Assembly: GCA_036262035.1 (NCBI GenBank)
Contig: DATAJS010000009.1
Coordinates: forward strand, 1-64,000
Source: Burkholderiales bacterium
GTDB lineage: Bacteria > Pseudomonadota > Gammaproteobacteria > Burkholderiales > SG8-41
DNA: 64,000 nt
Direction of reading: 5' to 3'
Made by a program: the position numbers and the translations under genes. The notes below the pieces were generated by a model. The model made no database searches. It was given only the letters and a program-made list of their open reading frames with translations, and had not been told where the DNA came from. This document shows positions 35,020 to 43,524 of the stretch, piece after piece; position 1 is the stretch's first letter; every line of letters begins with the position of its first letter.

Positions 35020-36384
35020 GTGTCCATTTCGAGCGCCCTGTCCCGTTTCGCGCACAACGTCCGCTTCGAGGAGATCCCGGCTCCGGTCGCGCGCCGCGCC
35101 AAGCTGCTCATGCTCGATGCGATCGGCATCGGTTTCGCGTCCTCGCAGTACGAGTTCGCGCGCAAGGCGTTCGACGGCGTGAGCCGCTTCGGCTCGGGCG
35201 CGAGCGTGGTCATCGGTTTCGACCGTGCGCTGCCGCTGCGCGACGCGGTGCTGATGAACGGCATCCTGGTGCACGGCCTCGATTACGACGACACCTATCT
35301 TCCCGGCGCGGTGCACATGACCGCGAGCGGGGTGCCGTGCACGCTCGGCATGGCGGCAGAAGCGGGCGCGAGCGGCCGCGACTGGCTCACCGCGTTCGTC
35401 GTCGGGCTCGAAGTCTCGGCGCGCGTGGGCCGGGGCGGCAACGGCGGCTTCCAGAAAGCCGGTTTCCATCCGACCAGCATCTGCGGGACGATGGGCGCGT
35501 CGGTGGCCGCCGCGCGCCTCATGAAGCTCGACGAGGACGCGATGCGCCGTGCGCAGGGCATCGCGCTGTCGACCGCGAGCGGCAGCATGCAGCCGGTGCA
35601 GGACGGGACATGGACCAAGCGCATGCACCCGGGATGGGCCGCCGCGGCCGGCATCAGCGCCGCCGGGCTCGCCGCGGGCGGGTTCACCGGTCCCGACGCG
35701 GCGTACGAAGGCCGCTTCGGGCTGTACAACCTCTTCCTCGGGACGCATGCCTCCAAGGCGGATCCGTCGCTCGTCACGCAGGATCTCGGCGTCGCGTGGG
35801 AGTTCGCCCGATCGTCGGTCAAGCTCTATCCCGCCTGCCACCAGTCGCACGCGTTCATGAACGCCGCGCTGAAGATCGCGCACGAGCACGACGTGAAAGC
35901 GGCCGACATCGAGCGCATCGACACGCTCGTCGCCGAGATGACGCGCGATCTCGTGTGCGAGCCCGCGGAGGCCAAGCGCCGGCCGGACTCGAGCTATCTC
36001 GCGCAGTTCAGCCTGCCGTATGCGATGGCCGCGTGCTTCACGCGTCGCCGCTTCGGGCTGGGGGAGATCGACGACGCTTCGTACACCGACCCGTCGATGA
36101 TCGGGCTCGCGCAGAAGGTCCACTACTCGATCGATCCCGACGCCGGATTCCCGAAGACGCGAACCGGCGAGGTGATCGTGACGTTGCGCGACGGCGCGAA
36201 GCTTCGTCAGCGCGAGGAGATCAAGCCCGACGAGCCTGCGAGCGAAGAGGCGATCGTCGCCAAGTTCATGGCGAACGCGGACATGGTGATGGATCGCGCC
36301 CGTGCGGAGGCGATCGCGGAGCGCATCCTCACCCTCGAGGCGCAGCCGCGCGCCGAAGAGGTGGCGCGAGCGCTGGCGGCGTAG
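35020..36384 (+). CDS. MmgE/PrpD family protein 2
   Basis: Protein of 454 residues from a GTG start preceded by AGAGGAG. Family blocks are ARRAKLLMLDAIGIGFASSQ, HGLDYDDTYLPGAVHMTAS (about 86-104) and KLYPACHQSHAFMNA (about 268-282), the last with the conserved Cys-His. It is more distant from PrpD 1 than the two lyase-like copies are from each other. It ends the LysR-linked plus-strand cluster; the next gene is convergent, 16 bases away. Confidence 0.87.
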   Translation: MSISSALSRFAHNVRFEEIPAPVARRAKLLMLDAIGIGFASSQYEFARKAFDGVSRFGSGASVVIGFDRALPLRDAVLMNGILVHGLDYDDTYLPGAVHMTASGVPCTLGMAAEAGASGRDWLTAFVVGLEVSARVGRGGNGGFQKAGFHPTSICGTMGASVAAARLMKLDEDAMRRAQGIALSTASGSMQPVQDGTWTKRMHPGWAAAAGISAAGLAAGGFTGPDAAYEGRFGLYNLFLGTHASKADPSLVTQDLGVAWEFARSSVKLYPACHQSHAFMNAALKIAHEHDVKAADIERIDTLVAEMTRDLVCEPAEAKRRPDSSYLAQFSLPYAMAACFTRRRFGLGEIDDASYTDPSMIGLAQKVHYSIDPDAGFPKTRTGEVIVTLRDGAKLRQREEIKPDEPASEEAIVAKFMANADMVMDRARAEAIAERILTLEAQPRAEEVARALAA

Positions 36385-36400
36385 CGCGACTGCCGCGCGG

Positions 36401-37360
36401 TCACTCCGCGGTGATGCCCGCGCGCTTCACCAGCTTGTTCCACTTGTCGATCTCGTCGCGCAGGATCTTCCCGAACTCGGCGGGACCCGCACCGACGATC
36501 TCGACGCCCTGGCTCACGATGCGCGTCTTGACGTCGGGCGCGGCCATCACTTTCGTCAGCGTCTCGTGAAAGGCACTCACCGCGTCGCGCGGCGTGCCCG
36601 CGGGCGCCAGAAAACCGTACCACGTGCCGGTCTCTATGCCGGGAAAGCCCGCTTCGGTCATCGTCGGCACGTCGGGCAGCACGGCTGAGCGCTTGCGGTC
36701 CGCGACCGCGAGCGCGCGCAGCTTGCCGGCCTTGATCTGCGATTCGAAGACCAGCGGCCCCGCGAACATCATCGTCACCTGACCGCCGAGCAGCGCGACC
36801 GCGCCGGGGCCCGAGCCTTTGAACGGCACGTGAGTCAGCTCGATGCCCGCCACCATCTTGAAGAGCTCGCCCGACAGATGCGGCGAGCTGCCCGCGCCGC
36901 CCGATGCGAATGTCAGGTGAGAAGACTTCGACTTCGCGAGCGCGACCAGCTCTTTCACGCTCTTCGCCGGTACCGACGGGTGCACCGCGAGGATGTTGGG
37001 CTGCGACGCCGCGAGCGTGATCGGCGCGAAGTCTTTCACCGAGTCGTAGGGCAGCTTCTTCTGGAGCGAGGGGTTCACGGTGTGCGTGGTGGTGATGAGG
37101 AGCAGCGTGTAACCGTCGGGCGCCGAGCGCGCGGCGAGCTCGGTGCCGATGACGCTGCTCGCGCCGCCGCGGTTGTCGATCACGAGCGGCTGCCCCAAAG
37201 CCGCGGACAGCGGAGGCTGGAGCGTGCGCGCGAGATTGTCCGCGCTGCCGCCCGCGGAGAACGGCACGATGAGCCGTATCGGTTTCGAGGGATAGGCGCT
37301 CGCGGCGTGGACGCTCGCGCAGACGAGCGTGGCGATCGCGAGCAGCGCAGAAGTCCACAT
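36401..37360 (-). CDS. Bug-type periplasmic solute receptor 8
   Basis: Receptor of 319 residues starting MWTSALLAIATLVCASVHA. The mature part reads YPSKPIRLIVPFSAGGSAD, then DNRGGASSVIG and APDGYTLLL. The upstream frame is open for 50 codons, but homology and the signal peptide begin here. It is divergent from the alpha/beta hydrolase gene at 37473 with 112 bases between them, so the two could share a control region. Confidence 0.92.
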   Translation of the reverse strand: MWTSALLAIATLVCASVHAASAYPSKPIRLIVPFSAGGSADNLARTLQPPLSAALGQPLVIDNRGGASSVIGTELAARSAPDGYTLLLITTTHTVNPSLQKKLPYDSVKDFAPITLAASQPNILAVHPSVPAKSVKELVALAKSKSSHLTFASGGAGSSPHLSGELFKMVAGIELTHVPFKGSGPGAVALLGGQVTMMFAGPLVFESQIKAGKLRALAVADRKRSAVLPDVPTMTEAGFPGIETGTWYGFLAPAGTPRDAVSAFHETLTKVMAAPDVKTRIVSQGVEIVGAGPAEFGKILRDEIDKWNKLVKRAGITAE

Positions 37361-37472
37361 GGCGTTGGTCCTCGGAGGGTGCGGCTTCCGCGGAGAATAG
37401 CAGACCCCTATAATCGATCGCGCTGCTGCTTCGCTCCTTCCGATCAATCGACGGCTCGAACCGCACGGAGAG

Positions 37473-38285
37473 ATGACGCACTCCTCGTACTGGACGGCAA
37501 GCGACGGCACGCGGCTGCACTACCGGTACGACGACTACACCGATCCGTGGAAAGAAGCGCCGCTCGTGGTGCTGCTGCACCCGGGACTGGGAAGCTCGTT
37601 GCGGTTGTTCGGCTGGGTGCCGCACCTGGCGCGCGCGTATCGCGTGGTGCGTCCCGACATCCGCGGTCACGGACTCTCCCAGCCGGGTCCTGACCGGAAC
37701 CTCACTCACGAGCGCCTCGCGCTCGACCTCGTCGAGCTGATCGCGCACTTCGGCGCGCAGCGCGCGCACGTGATGGGCTCGTCGGCGGGCGGCATGATCG
37801 CGGGCCGCGCGGCGCTGCGTCATCCGCAGCGCTTCCGTTCGCTGGCGATGTATGCCGCCACCGCCGGCATACCGCCCGAGCGTCCCGCGAAAGGCAACTG
37901 GCTCGAGCGCGTCGGGCGTGACGGCGTGCGCAAGTTCCTCGAAGAGACCGCGCGCGACCGCATCGGCGAGGCGGCGCCTGCGCACGTGCGCTGGTACATC
38001 GATTCCGCCGAAGGCGTGACGCCGCAGTTCCTCGCGCGCTTCGTGCCGCTGATGGCGAGCGACGATTTCACCGAAAGAATGGGCGAGCTCGACTTGCCGG
38101 TCATGTTCGGTGTGCCCGATCCCGATCCGATGGTGGAGCGCGCCGAATACGAGCGGCTGCGGGAGCACGTGCGCCACTGCACCTTCGTCGAGTTCAAGGG
38201 TGCGAGCCACAGCATGACCGCGGAGATTCCGGATGCCTGCGCGTGCGCCTATGCCGATTTCCTCGCGCACGTGGAGGCCGCGTGA
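37473..38285 (+). CDS. Alpha/beta hydrolase 1 (DD[FY]xDPW group)
   Basis: Hydrolase of 270 residues. Nucleophile Ser104 is in GSSAGG (102-107), the oxyanion region is LLHPGLGSS, PDIRGHG follows strand 4, and the catalytic His is expected in FKGASHSM near the C-terminus. Near the N-terminus it carries DDYTDPWKEAP (about 20-30), a block shared with three neighbouring hydrolases. It resembles enol-lactonase / C-C hydrolase sequences in general layout. The substrate is not known. Its end overlaps the next start (GTGA). Confidence 0.88.
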   Translation: MTHSSYWTASDGTRLHYRYDDYTDPWKEAPLVVLLHPGLGSSLRLFGWVPHLARAYRVVRPDIRGHGLSQPGPDRNLTHERLALDLVELIAHFGAQRAHVMGSSAGGMIAGRAALRHPQRFRSLAMYAATAGIPPERPAKGNWLERVGRDGVRKFLEETARDRIGEAAPAHVRWYIDSAEGVTPQFLARFVPLMASDDFTERMGELDLPVMFGVPDPDPMVERAEYERLREHVRHCTFVEFKGASHSMTAEIPDACACAYADFLAHVEAA

Positions 38286-39097
38286 AGAGCACCTTGGTCA
38301 CCGGCGACGGCGTGCGCCTCGCGTACTACGTCGACGACTACACCGATCCATGGAAGAGCGCGCCGACGCTGCTCATGCTGCATTCGGCGATGAGCAGCGC
38401 GAAGCGGTTCTATTCGATGGTGCCCGGGCTTGCGAAGCACTATCGCGTGATCCGCCTCGACAGCCGCGGCCACGGCGAGTCCGAGGTGCCGCCGCCGGAG
38501 ACGCCGCACGACAAATGGCGCCTCAACAAGGACGTGCTGGAGCTGCTGGACACGCTCGGGATCGAAAGCACTCACATCCTCTGCGGCTCGGCGGGCGGGT
38601 ATACCGGCCAGCTCCTCGCGATCCACCATCCCGAGCGGGTGAAAAGCCTGGTGCTCTTCAGCGCGACGCCGGGTTTCAAAGGCGAGCAGGGCAAGGGCTG
38701 GCTGCGCGAGTCGGCGGTGCGCGGCATGCGGCCGGTGTTCGAAGAGACGATCGACGAGCGCATTCCCGTCGCCGAAGCCGATCCGCGGCTCGTCCAGTGG
38801 GTGCTCGGCGAGATCTGCAGGAACGATCTGAAATGGCTCGAGCGCTTCATCGGCCACTGGACCGACACCTGGTTCATGGAGGAAGTCGACAGGATCCGCT
38901 GTCCGGTGTTGATCGTGGAGCCGGGCGCGCACCCGATCGGCACCGGCTCGGCCTTCGCGGAAATGGAACGGCGGATTCCCAAGGCGGAGCGCATCGTGTA
39001 CGAGAACGGCCGCCACAACCTGTACGACTACCTGCCCGAGCGCTGCGTGTCGGACACGCTCGCGTTCCTGCGCAAGCACTTTCCGGAGGACTTTTAA
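38282..39097 (+). CDS. Alpha/beta hydrolase 2 (DD[FY]xDPW group)
   Basis: Hydrolase of 271 residues from a GTG overlapping the previous stop. Nucleophile Ser103 is in CGSAGG: the first Gly of the elbow is Cys in this copy, unlike its three relatives. It has DDYTDPWKSAP (about 18-28), LDSRGHGES, and the His candidate in ENGRHNLYDY. Translationally coupled to hydrolase 1. After its stop comes about 200 bases made of palindromic repeats. Confidence 0.88.
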   Translation: MKSTLVTGDGVRLAYYVDDYTDPWKSAPTLLMLHSAMSSAKRFYSMVPGLAKHYRVIRLDSRGHGESEVPPPETPHDKWRLNKDVLELLDTLGIESTHILCGSAGGYTGQLLAIHHPERVKSLVLFSATPGFKGEQGKGWLRESAVRGMRPVFEETIDERIPVAEADPRLVQWVLGEICRNDLKWLERFIGHWTDTWFMEEVDRIRCPVLIVEPGAHPIGTGSAFAEMERRIPKAERIVYENGRHNLYDYLPERCVSDTLAFLRKHFPEDF

Positions 39098-39153
39098 GGC
39101 GCGGTGCGCTTGCGCGCACCTACGAAATGCGACGCAGGGTTGGGTTTGAAAAT

Positions 39154-39230
39154 GGATTCCCGATAGCTCCCGCTATCGCGGTTCGGGAATGACGAGCTTA
39201 TGGACGTCATTCCCGCGAAGGCGGGAATCC
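39154..39230. repeat. Paired REP-like palindromes (ATTCCCG...CGGGAAT)
   Basis: Two palindromic modules face each other: GGATTCCCG...CGGGAATGAC (39154-39193, with an inner CGATAG...CTATCG) and GTCATTCCCGCGAAGGCGGG + AATCC (39206-39230). The same two modules recur at 41901-41994 and, with the second expanded, at 44497-44704. They lie in the 204-base gap between hydrolases 2 and 3. Confidence 0.85.
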
Positions 39231-39249
39231 ACCTTCAACAAGCAACGTA

Positions 39250-39281
39250 GCGGTGCGTAGCAGCGAGGCGTAACGCACCGC
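39250..39281. repeat. Inverted repeat GCGGTGCGT...ACGCACCGC
   Basis: A perfect 9-bp inverted repeat around 14 bases ending GGCGTA, directly upstream of hydrolase 3. A related sequence with the same GGCGTAACGCACCG block stands at 51828-51861. This looks like a second family of short dispersed palindromes and could form an mRNA hairpin just before the next ribosome-binding site. Confidence 0.7.
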
Positions 39282-39301
39282 ATAGGACACGAGGTAACCA
39301 C

Positions 39302-40126
39302 ATGCCGCTGACGACCGAGATGCACCACCTCACCGCGAGCGACGGCTTGAAGCTCGCGTACGGAATCGACGACTTCAGCGATCCCTGGAAGCCGCAGGAG
39401 ACGCTCATCCTCATCCACGCCGCGATGGGGAGCTCGCGCCGGCTCTATAAATGGATCCCGACGCTCTCGCGCCACTTCCGCGTGGTGCGTCCGGACATGC
39501 GCGGCCACGGCGCGACCGGGATTCCGGGACCCGATCAGTTGACCGTGGAGCGTCTTGCCAAAGACGTCGTCGAGCTCGCCGATCACCTTAAGGTGAAGAA
39601 GTTTCACCTCGCCGGCTCCTCCGCGGGCGCGATCGTCGCCATCCAGACCACGCTCGATTTTCCCGAGCGCGTGCTGACGCTGACCAACTTCGCGTCCACG
39701 CCGGGCCTCAAGCGCTCGAACATCGACATGGACAAGTGGGTGCGCCACATCCGCGCCAAGGGCATCAAGGGCATGCTCGAGGAGACGATCGAGGAGCGCT
39801 TCCCGAACGTCGCCGACAAAGGCTTCCTGCGCTGGTTCATCGACGAATCGGCGAAGACGAATGCCGATCTCTTCTGCCGTTTCGGCCCGATGATGAAAGA
39901 GGTCGACCAGACCGATCGCCTGCACGAGATCAAGTGCCCGATGCTCAACGTGGTGCCCGGCCATGACCCGCTGGGATCGCTCGAGCAGTACTCGGTCTAC
40001 GCCAGGCTCGTGCCGCAGAGCGAGCTCGTGGTCTACGAAGGGCTGCCGCACAACATCACCGACTCGGTGCCCGAGCGCTGCGCCGAGGACCTCCTGAAGT
40101 TCCTGCTGAAGCACCGCGCACGGTGA
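39302..40126 (+). CDS. Alpha/beta hydrolase 3 (DD[FY]xDPW group)
   Basis: Hydrolase of 274 residues. Nucleophile Ser107 is in GSSAGA (105-110). It has DDFSDPWKPQE (about 23-33), IHAAMGSSRR at the oxyanion strand, PDMRGHGATG, and a catalytic His candidate in YEGLPHNITDSVP. It is closest to hydrolase 4. Its TGA overlaps the GTG start of the SDR gene. Confidence 0.88.
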   Translation: MPLTTEMHHLTASDGLKLAYGIDDFSDPWKPQETLILIHAAMGSSRRLYKWIPTLSRHFRVVRPDMRGHGATGIPGPDQLTVERLAKDVVELADHLKVKKFHLAGSSAGAIVAIQTTLDFPERVLTLTNFASTPGLKRSNIDMDKWVRHIRAKGIKGMLEETIEERFPNVADKGFLRWFIDESAKTNADLFCRFGPMMKEVDQTDRLHEIKCPMLNVVPGHDPLGSLEQYSVYARLVPQSELVVYEGLPHNITDSVPERCAEDLLKFLLKHRAR

Positions 40127-40905
40127 AGCGCCTCGAAGGCAAGGTGGCGCTCATCACCGGCGCCGGCTCGGGCATCGCGAAAGCGGCGTCGCGCATCTTC
40201 GCGGAGGAGGGCGCGCGCATCGTGGTCGCCGAGATCGATCGCGAGCGAGGCCGCGCGACCGAATCGATGCTGAGACAGGCGGGACACGAAGCGTTCTTCG
40301 TCGAGACCGACGTGACGAACGAAGAGAGCGCGAAGCGCGTGCTCGCGGCGACCATCGCGCGCTTCGGCAGGCTCGACGTGCTCTACAACTGCGCCGGCGG
40401 CTCGACCGCCGAGGACGATCTCGTCACCGAAGTCGATATCGCCGAATGGCAGCGCACGATGTCGCTCAACCTGCTGGGACCGATCCTCATGTGCCGTCAC
40501 GGCATCCCGCGGATCGTCGAGGCGGGCGGCGGCGTCGTGATCAACATGTGCTCGGGTGCGGCGCTGCGCGGCGCGAGCCCGGCGCACATCTACACCGCCG
40601 CCAAAGGCGGCATCGTTTCTCTGACGCGCGCGCTCGCCGGCGCCTTCGCCAAGGACAACGTGCGGGTGAACGCGATCGCGGCGGGGCGCATATTGACCGA
40701 GCGCATCACCAGCCGCTACGGCACGCCCGAAGCGCAGGGACCGGTCGTCGACAAGCAGGACGCCGCGGGGCGCGTGAAGGAGTATCCGTTCTGGGTCGGA
40801 CAGCCCGAGGACATCGCGCGCATCGCGCTGTTCCTCGCCTCCGACGATTCGCGAATGATCACCGGCGCGAGCATACCCGCCGACGGCGGCCGCTCGGCGT
40901 ACTAA
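40123..40905 (+). CDS. Short-chain dehydrogenase/reductase
   Basis: Classical SDR of 260 residues from a GTG start that overlaps the previous stop. Cofactor motif is TGAGSGIA (12-19), catalytic Ser144, Tyr157 and Lys161 (IYTAAKGG) are present, and NCAGG marks the NNAG-type strand. The acidic residue after strand 2 (VVAEIDRE) suggests NAD(H) preference. Coupled to hydrolase 3, so it likely oxidises or reduces a hydroxy/keto compound released by that enzyme. Confidence 0.92.
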   Translation: MKRLEGKVALITGAGSGIAKAASRIFAEEGARIVVAEIDRERGRATESMLRQAGHEAFFVETDVTNEESAKRVLAATIARFGRLDVLYNCAGGSTAEDDLVTEVDIAEWQRTMSLNLLGPILMCRHGIPRIVEAGGGVVINMCSGAALRGASPAHIYTAAKGGIVSLTRALAGAFAKDNVRVNAIAAGRILTERITSRYGTPEAQGPVVDKQDAAGRVKEYPFWVGQPEDIARIALFLASDDSRMITGASIPADGGRSAY

Positions 40906-40907
40906 CC

Positions 40908-41054
40908 GTCATCGCGAGGAGCGGCAGCGACGACGCTGCCTGCGGCAGCTTTATGGCCGGAAAACGAACGGCGGGAACACGGTTCCCGCCGTCAGCGTGA
41001 CGCACGTAACGGACGTTCCGGGATTGCTTCGTCGCTATCGCTCCTCGCAATGAC
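40908..41054. repeat. Composite palindromic repeat with GTCATCGCGAGG / CTCCTCGCAATGAC ends
   Basis: A 147-base element whose ends are imperfect inverted copies. Inside is a strong hairpin, ACGGCGGGAAC / GTTCCCGCCGT (40968-40978 and 40982-40992, 3-base loop). The right arm GATTGCTTCGTCGC...CTCCTCGCAATGAC recurs at 57211-57316. The element fills the gap between the SDR and hydrolase 4 and may end transcription or protect mRNA. Confidence 0.8.
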
Positions 41055-41070
41055 AGGGAAGGGAAAGAGA

Positions 41071-41931
41071 ATGGTTCAGGAAGCACGCTGGGAGATGCAG
41101 AAGTTCAAGGCGTCGGACGGTCTCACGATCGCCTACGTCGTCGACGATTTCACCGATCCGTGGAAAGCGGCAGATACGCTGATCCTCGTTCACGCGGCGA
41201 TGGGCAGCTCCAGGCGCTTCTACGCATGGGTGCCGCACCTCGCACGCGACTTCCGCGTGGTGCGCATCGACATGCGCGGCCACGGCCAGAGCGAAGCGCC
41301 CGGGCCGGGGCAGCTCGACCAGCAGCGCATCGTCAAGGACGTGGTCGAGCTTGCCGATCACATCGGGGCGCAGCGCTTTCACGTCGCAGGCTCGTCGGCG
41401 GGCGCGATCGTCGCCGAGAAAGTCGCGATCGATCATCCCGAGCGCGTGCTCTCGCTCGCGGTGTTCGCCGGCACCGGCGGCATCAAGCACGCGCTCCAGG
41501 ACCAGAACAGCTGGGTGAAGCGCATCGGCGAGCAAGGCCTCGCCGCTTTCCTGCGCGAGACCATCGCCGACCGCGTGGATCTCAAGACCGCCGAGCCGGG
41601 ATTCGTCGACTGGTTCATCGAGGTGTCGGCGCAGACGCCGGTCCCGGTGCTGGAGCGCTTCGTGCCGATGATGCGCGAGTTCGTGGTGATCGACGACCTG
41701 CACCGCATCCGCTGTCCGGTGCTCGCCGTGGCCCCGGGCGGCGATCCGATACACACCGTCGACAACTACCGCGCGGTGCCGGATCGAGTGCCCGGCACCG
41801 AGTTCATCGTCTACGAAGGGCTGCCGCACAACATCACCGATGCGGTGCCCGATCGGTGCGCGGAGGATTTGAAGCGGTTTCTTTTGAAGCACCAAAGCGC
41901 CGTCATTCCCGACCCGCGCCAGCGGAAGTGA
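41071..41931 (+). CDS. Alpha/beta hydrolase 4 (DD[FY]xDPW group)
   Basis: Hydrolase of 286 residues. Nucleophile Ser109 is in GSSAGA (107-112); DDFTDPWKAAD (about 25-35), HAAMGSSRRF and YEGLPHNITDAVP are shared with hydrolase 3. I chose ATG 41071 because GGGAAAGAG precedes it; the ATG at 41050 lies at the end of the upstream repeat. The last ten residues (AVIPDPRQRK) are encoded by a REP-like repeat, so the natural C-terminus has been replaced. Confidence 0.87.
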   Translation: MVQEARWEMQKFKASDGLTIAYVVDDFTDPWKAADTLILVHAAMGSSRRFYAWVPHLARDFRVVRIDMRGHGQSEAPGPGQLDQQRIVKDVVELADHIGAQRFHVAGSSAGAIVAEKVAIDHPERVLSLAVFAGTGGIKHALQDQNSWVKRIGEQGLAAFLRETIADRVDLKTAEPGFVDWFIEVSAQTPVPVLERFVPMMREFVVIDDLHRIRCPVLAVAPGGDPIHTVDNYRAVPDRVPGTEFIVYEGLPHNITDAVPDRCAEDLKRFLLKHQSAVIPDPRQRK

Positions 41932-41994
41932 TCGGGAATCCATTTTCAACGACCTTCAACTTCAAATGGGATTCCCGCCTGCGCGGGAATGACG
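41901..41994. repeat. REP-like palindrome pair overlapping the end of hydrolase 4
   Basis: Module one (41901-41941: CGTCATTCCCGAC...GATCGGGAATCC) contains the stop codon of hydrolase 4. Module two (41969-41994) is GGATTCCCGCCTGCGCGGGAATGACG reduced to arms ATTCCCGC and GCGGGAAT. Same family as 39154-39230, in opposite order. It lies between hydrolase 4 and the next gene. Confidence 0.85.
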
Positions 41995-42016
41995 AATTAA
42001 ATGACGAGGAGTCACG

Positions 42017-42559
42017 ATGCAACGCATGCAGCCGAAGAACCCCGAAGGCGACGCGCAGCTCGCCGCGACGTACGACCGCATCACCAGGACGCGCGGCTAT
42101 GTCTCGAACATCCTGATGAGCCTGTCCAACGCGCCCGCGGGCCTCGAAGCGTTCGCGGCGTACGGCGAATACGTGCGCTACGGCACCGAGCTGCCGGGAC
42201 GCGTGCGCGAGCTGTGCGTGCTCGCGATCGCGGCGGGCAACCAGTACGCGTGGAGCCATCACCATCCGCACGCGGTGAAAGCCGGCGTCACGCAGGCCGA
42301 GCTCGACAGCCTCGAAGGCGGGCCGCTCGCCGCGAGCATGAGCGCCCCGGAGCAGGCCGCGATCCGTTACTCGCGCGAGTTCGCGCAGGGCGGCAAGGTG
42401 AGCGACGAGGCGTTCGCGGAAGCCCGCAAGCACTTCTCCGACCGCCAGATCACCGATCTCTCACTGCTCTGCGGTTACTTCATGGCGCTCGGCGCGACGA
42501 TCACCGCGTTCCGCGTGCAGCTCGAGCCCAATTTCGCACCGAAAGGGAAAGGGGCGTAA
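42017..42559 (+). CDS. Carboxymuconolactone decarboxylase family protein
   Basis: Protein of 180 residues of the CMD fold. The core block RVRELCVLAIAAGNQYAWSHHHPHAVKAG (split here as RVRELCVLAIAAG and NQYAWSHHHPHA) has the conserved Glu and the His cluster but not the AhpD Cys-x-x-Cys pair, so a peroxidase role is unlikely. A lactone decarboxylase or related role is possible, in keeping with the upstream hydrolases. It is followed after 5 bases by a Bug gene. Confidence 0.85.
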   Translation: MQRMQPKNPEGDAQLAATYDRITRTRGYVSNILMSLSNAPAGLEAFAAYGEYVRYGTELPGRVRELCVLAIAAGNQYAWSHHHPHAVKAGVTQAELDSLEGGPLAASMSAPEQAAIRYSREFAQGGKVSDEAFAEARKHFSDRQITDLSLLCGYFMALGATITAFRVQLEPNFAPKGKGA

Positions 42560-42564
42560 CCGCC

Positions 42565-43524
42565 ATGCCACGCAAGCTCGCAATCGCGGTGCTCGCGGCG
42601 GCCCTGTGCGGAACGAGCCACGCGCAAACGTATCCGTCCAAACCGGCCCGCGTGATCGTGCCTTTCGCCCCGGGCGGCGGCACCGACATCCTGACGCGCA
42701 TCATGCTGCCGAAGCTCACCGAGGCGCTGAAGCAGCAGATCGTCGTCGACAACCGGCCCGGCGCCGGCAGCCAGATCGGCACCGACATGGTCGCGAAAGC
42801 GCCGGCCGACGGCTACACGCTGCTCATGGTCGATACCGCGTTCACGACCAACCCGAGCCTGTACTCCAAGCTTCCGTACGATTCGGCGAAGGATTTCGCG
42901 CCGGTGTCGCTCCTCGCGTCGGGGCCGGTGATCATGATCGTGCATCCTTCGGTGCCGGTGCGTACCGTGAAAGAGCTCGTCGCGCTGGCGCGCGCCAAAC
43001 CCGGGGCGCTCAACTTCGCGTCGGGCGGCCCCGGCAGCTCGACCCATCTCGGCGTCGAGCTCCTCAAGTACATCGCGAAGATCGACCTCGTCCACATCCC
43101 CTACAAGGGCACGGGCCCGGCGGTGGCAGACGTGCTCGGCGGGCAGGTGACGATGATGTTCGCCGGCATCAGCTCGGTGAAGCAGCACGTCGAGAACGGC
43201 CGACTGCGGGCGATCGCGGTGACGGGCGCCGCGCGATCACCGGCGATGCCGAACGTGCCGACGTTCGGCGAGGCGGGCATGAAGGAGGTCGACGCGAGCT
43301 CGTACTGGGGTGCGCTCGCGCCGGCGCGCACGCCGAACGACATCGTCACGCGCGTGAGCGCGACCATGGCCCAGGTGCTCAAGATGCCCGACGTGCGCGA
43401 CAAGCTCGTCGAGCTCGGCTTCGTTCCCATCGGCGGCACGCCCGCCGAATACGCGGCGTTGCTGGCGAGCGAGACCGACAAATGGGCGAAAGTGATCAAG
43501 GCCGCGAAAGTGAAGCTCGACTGA
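42565..43524 (+). CDS. Bug-type periplasmic solute receptor 9
   Basis: Receptor of 319 residues starting MPRKLAIAVLAAALCGTSHA. The mature part reads YPSKPARVIVPFAPGGGTDI, with DNRPGAGSQIG and PADGYTLLM. First of three receptor genes in a row; its TGA overlaps the ATG of the next (TGATG). Confidence 0.93.
   Translation: MPRKLAIAVLAAALCGTSHAQTYPSKPARVIVPFAPGGGTDILTRIMLPKLTEALKQQIVVDNRPGAGSQIGTDMVAKAPADGYTLLMVDTAFTTNPSLYSKLPYDSAKDFAPVSLLASGPVIMIVHPSVPVRTVKELVALARAKPGALNFASGGPGSSTHLGVELLKYIAKIDLVHIPYKGTGPAVADVLGGQVTMMFAGISSVKQHVENGRLRAIAVTGAARSPAMPNVPTFGEAGMKEVDASSYWGALAPARTPNDIVTRVSATMAQVLKMPDVRDKLVELGFVPIGGTPAEYAALLASETDKWAKVIKAAKVKLD

Noticed and set aside
40968-40992. Strong hairpin after the SDR as a classical intrinsic terminator
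   Set aside because: No T-run follows on either strand and it is part of a dispersed repeat; described as a repeat instead.
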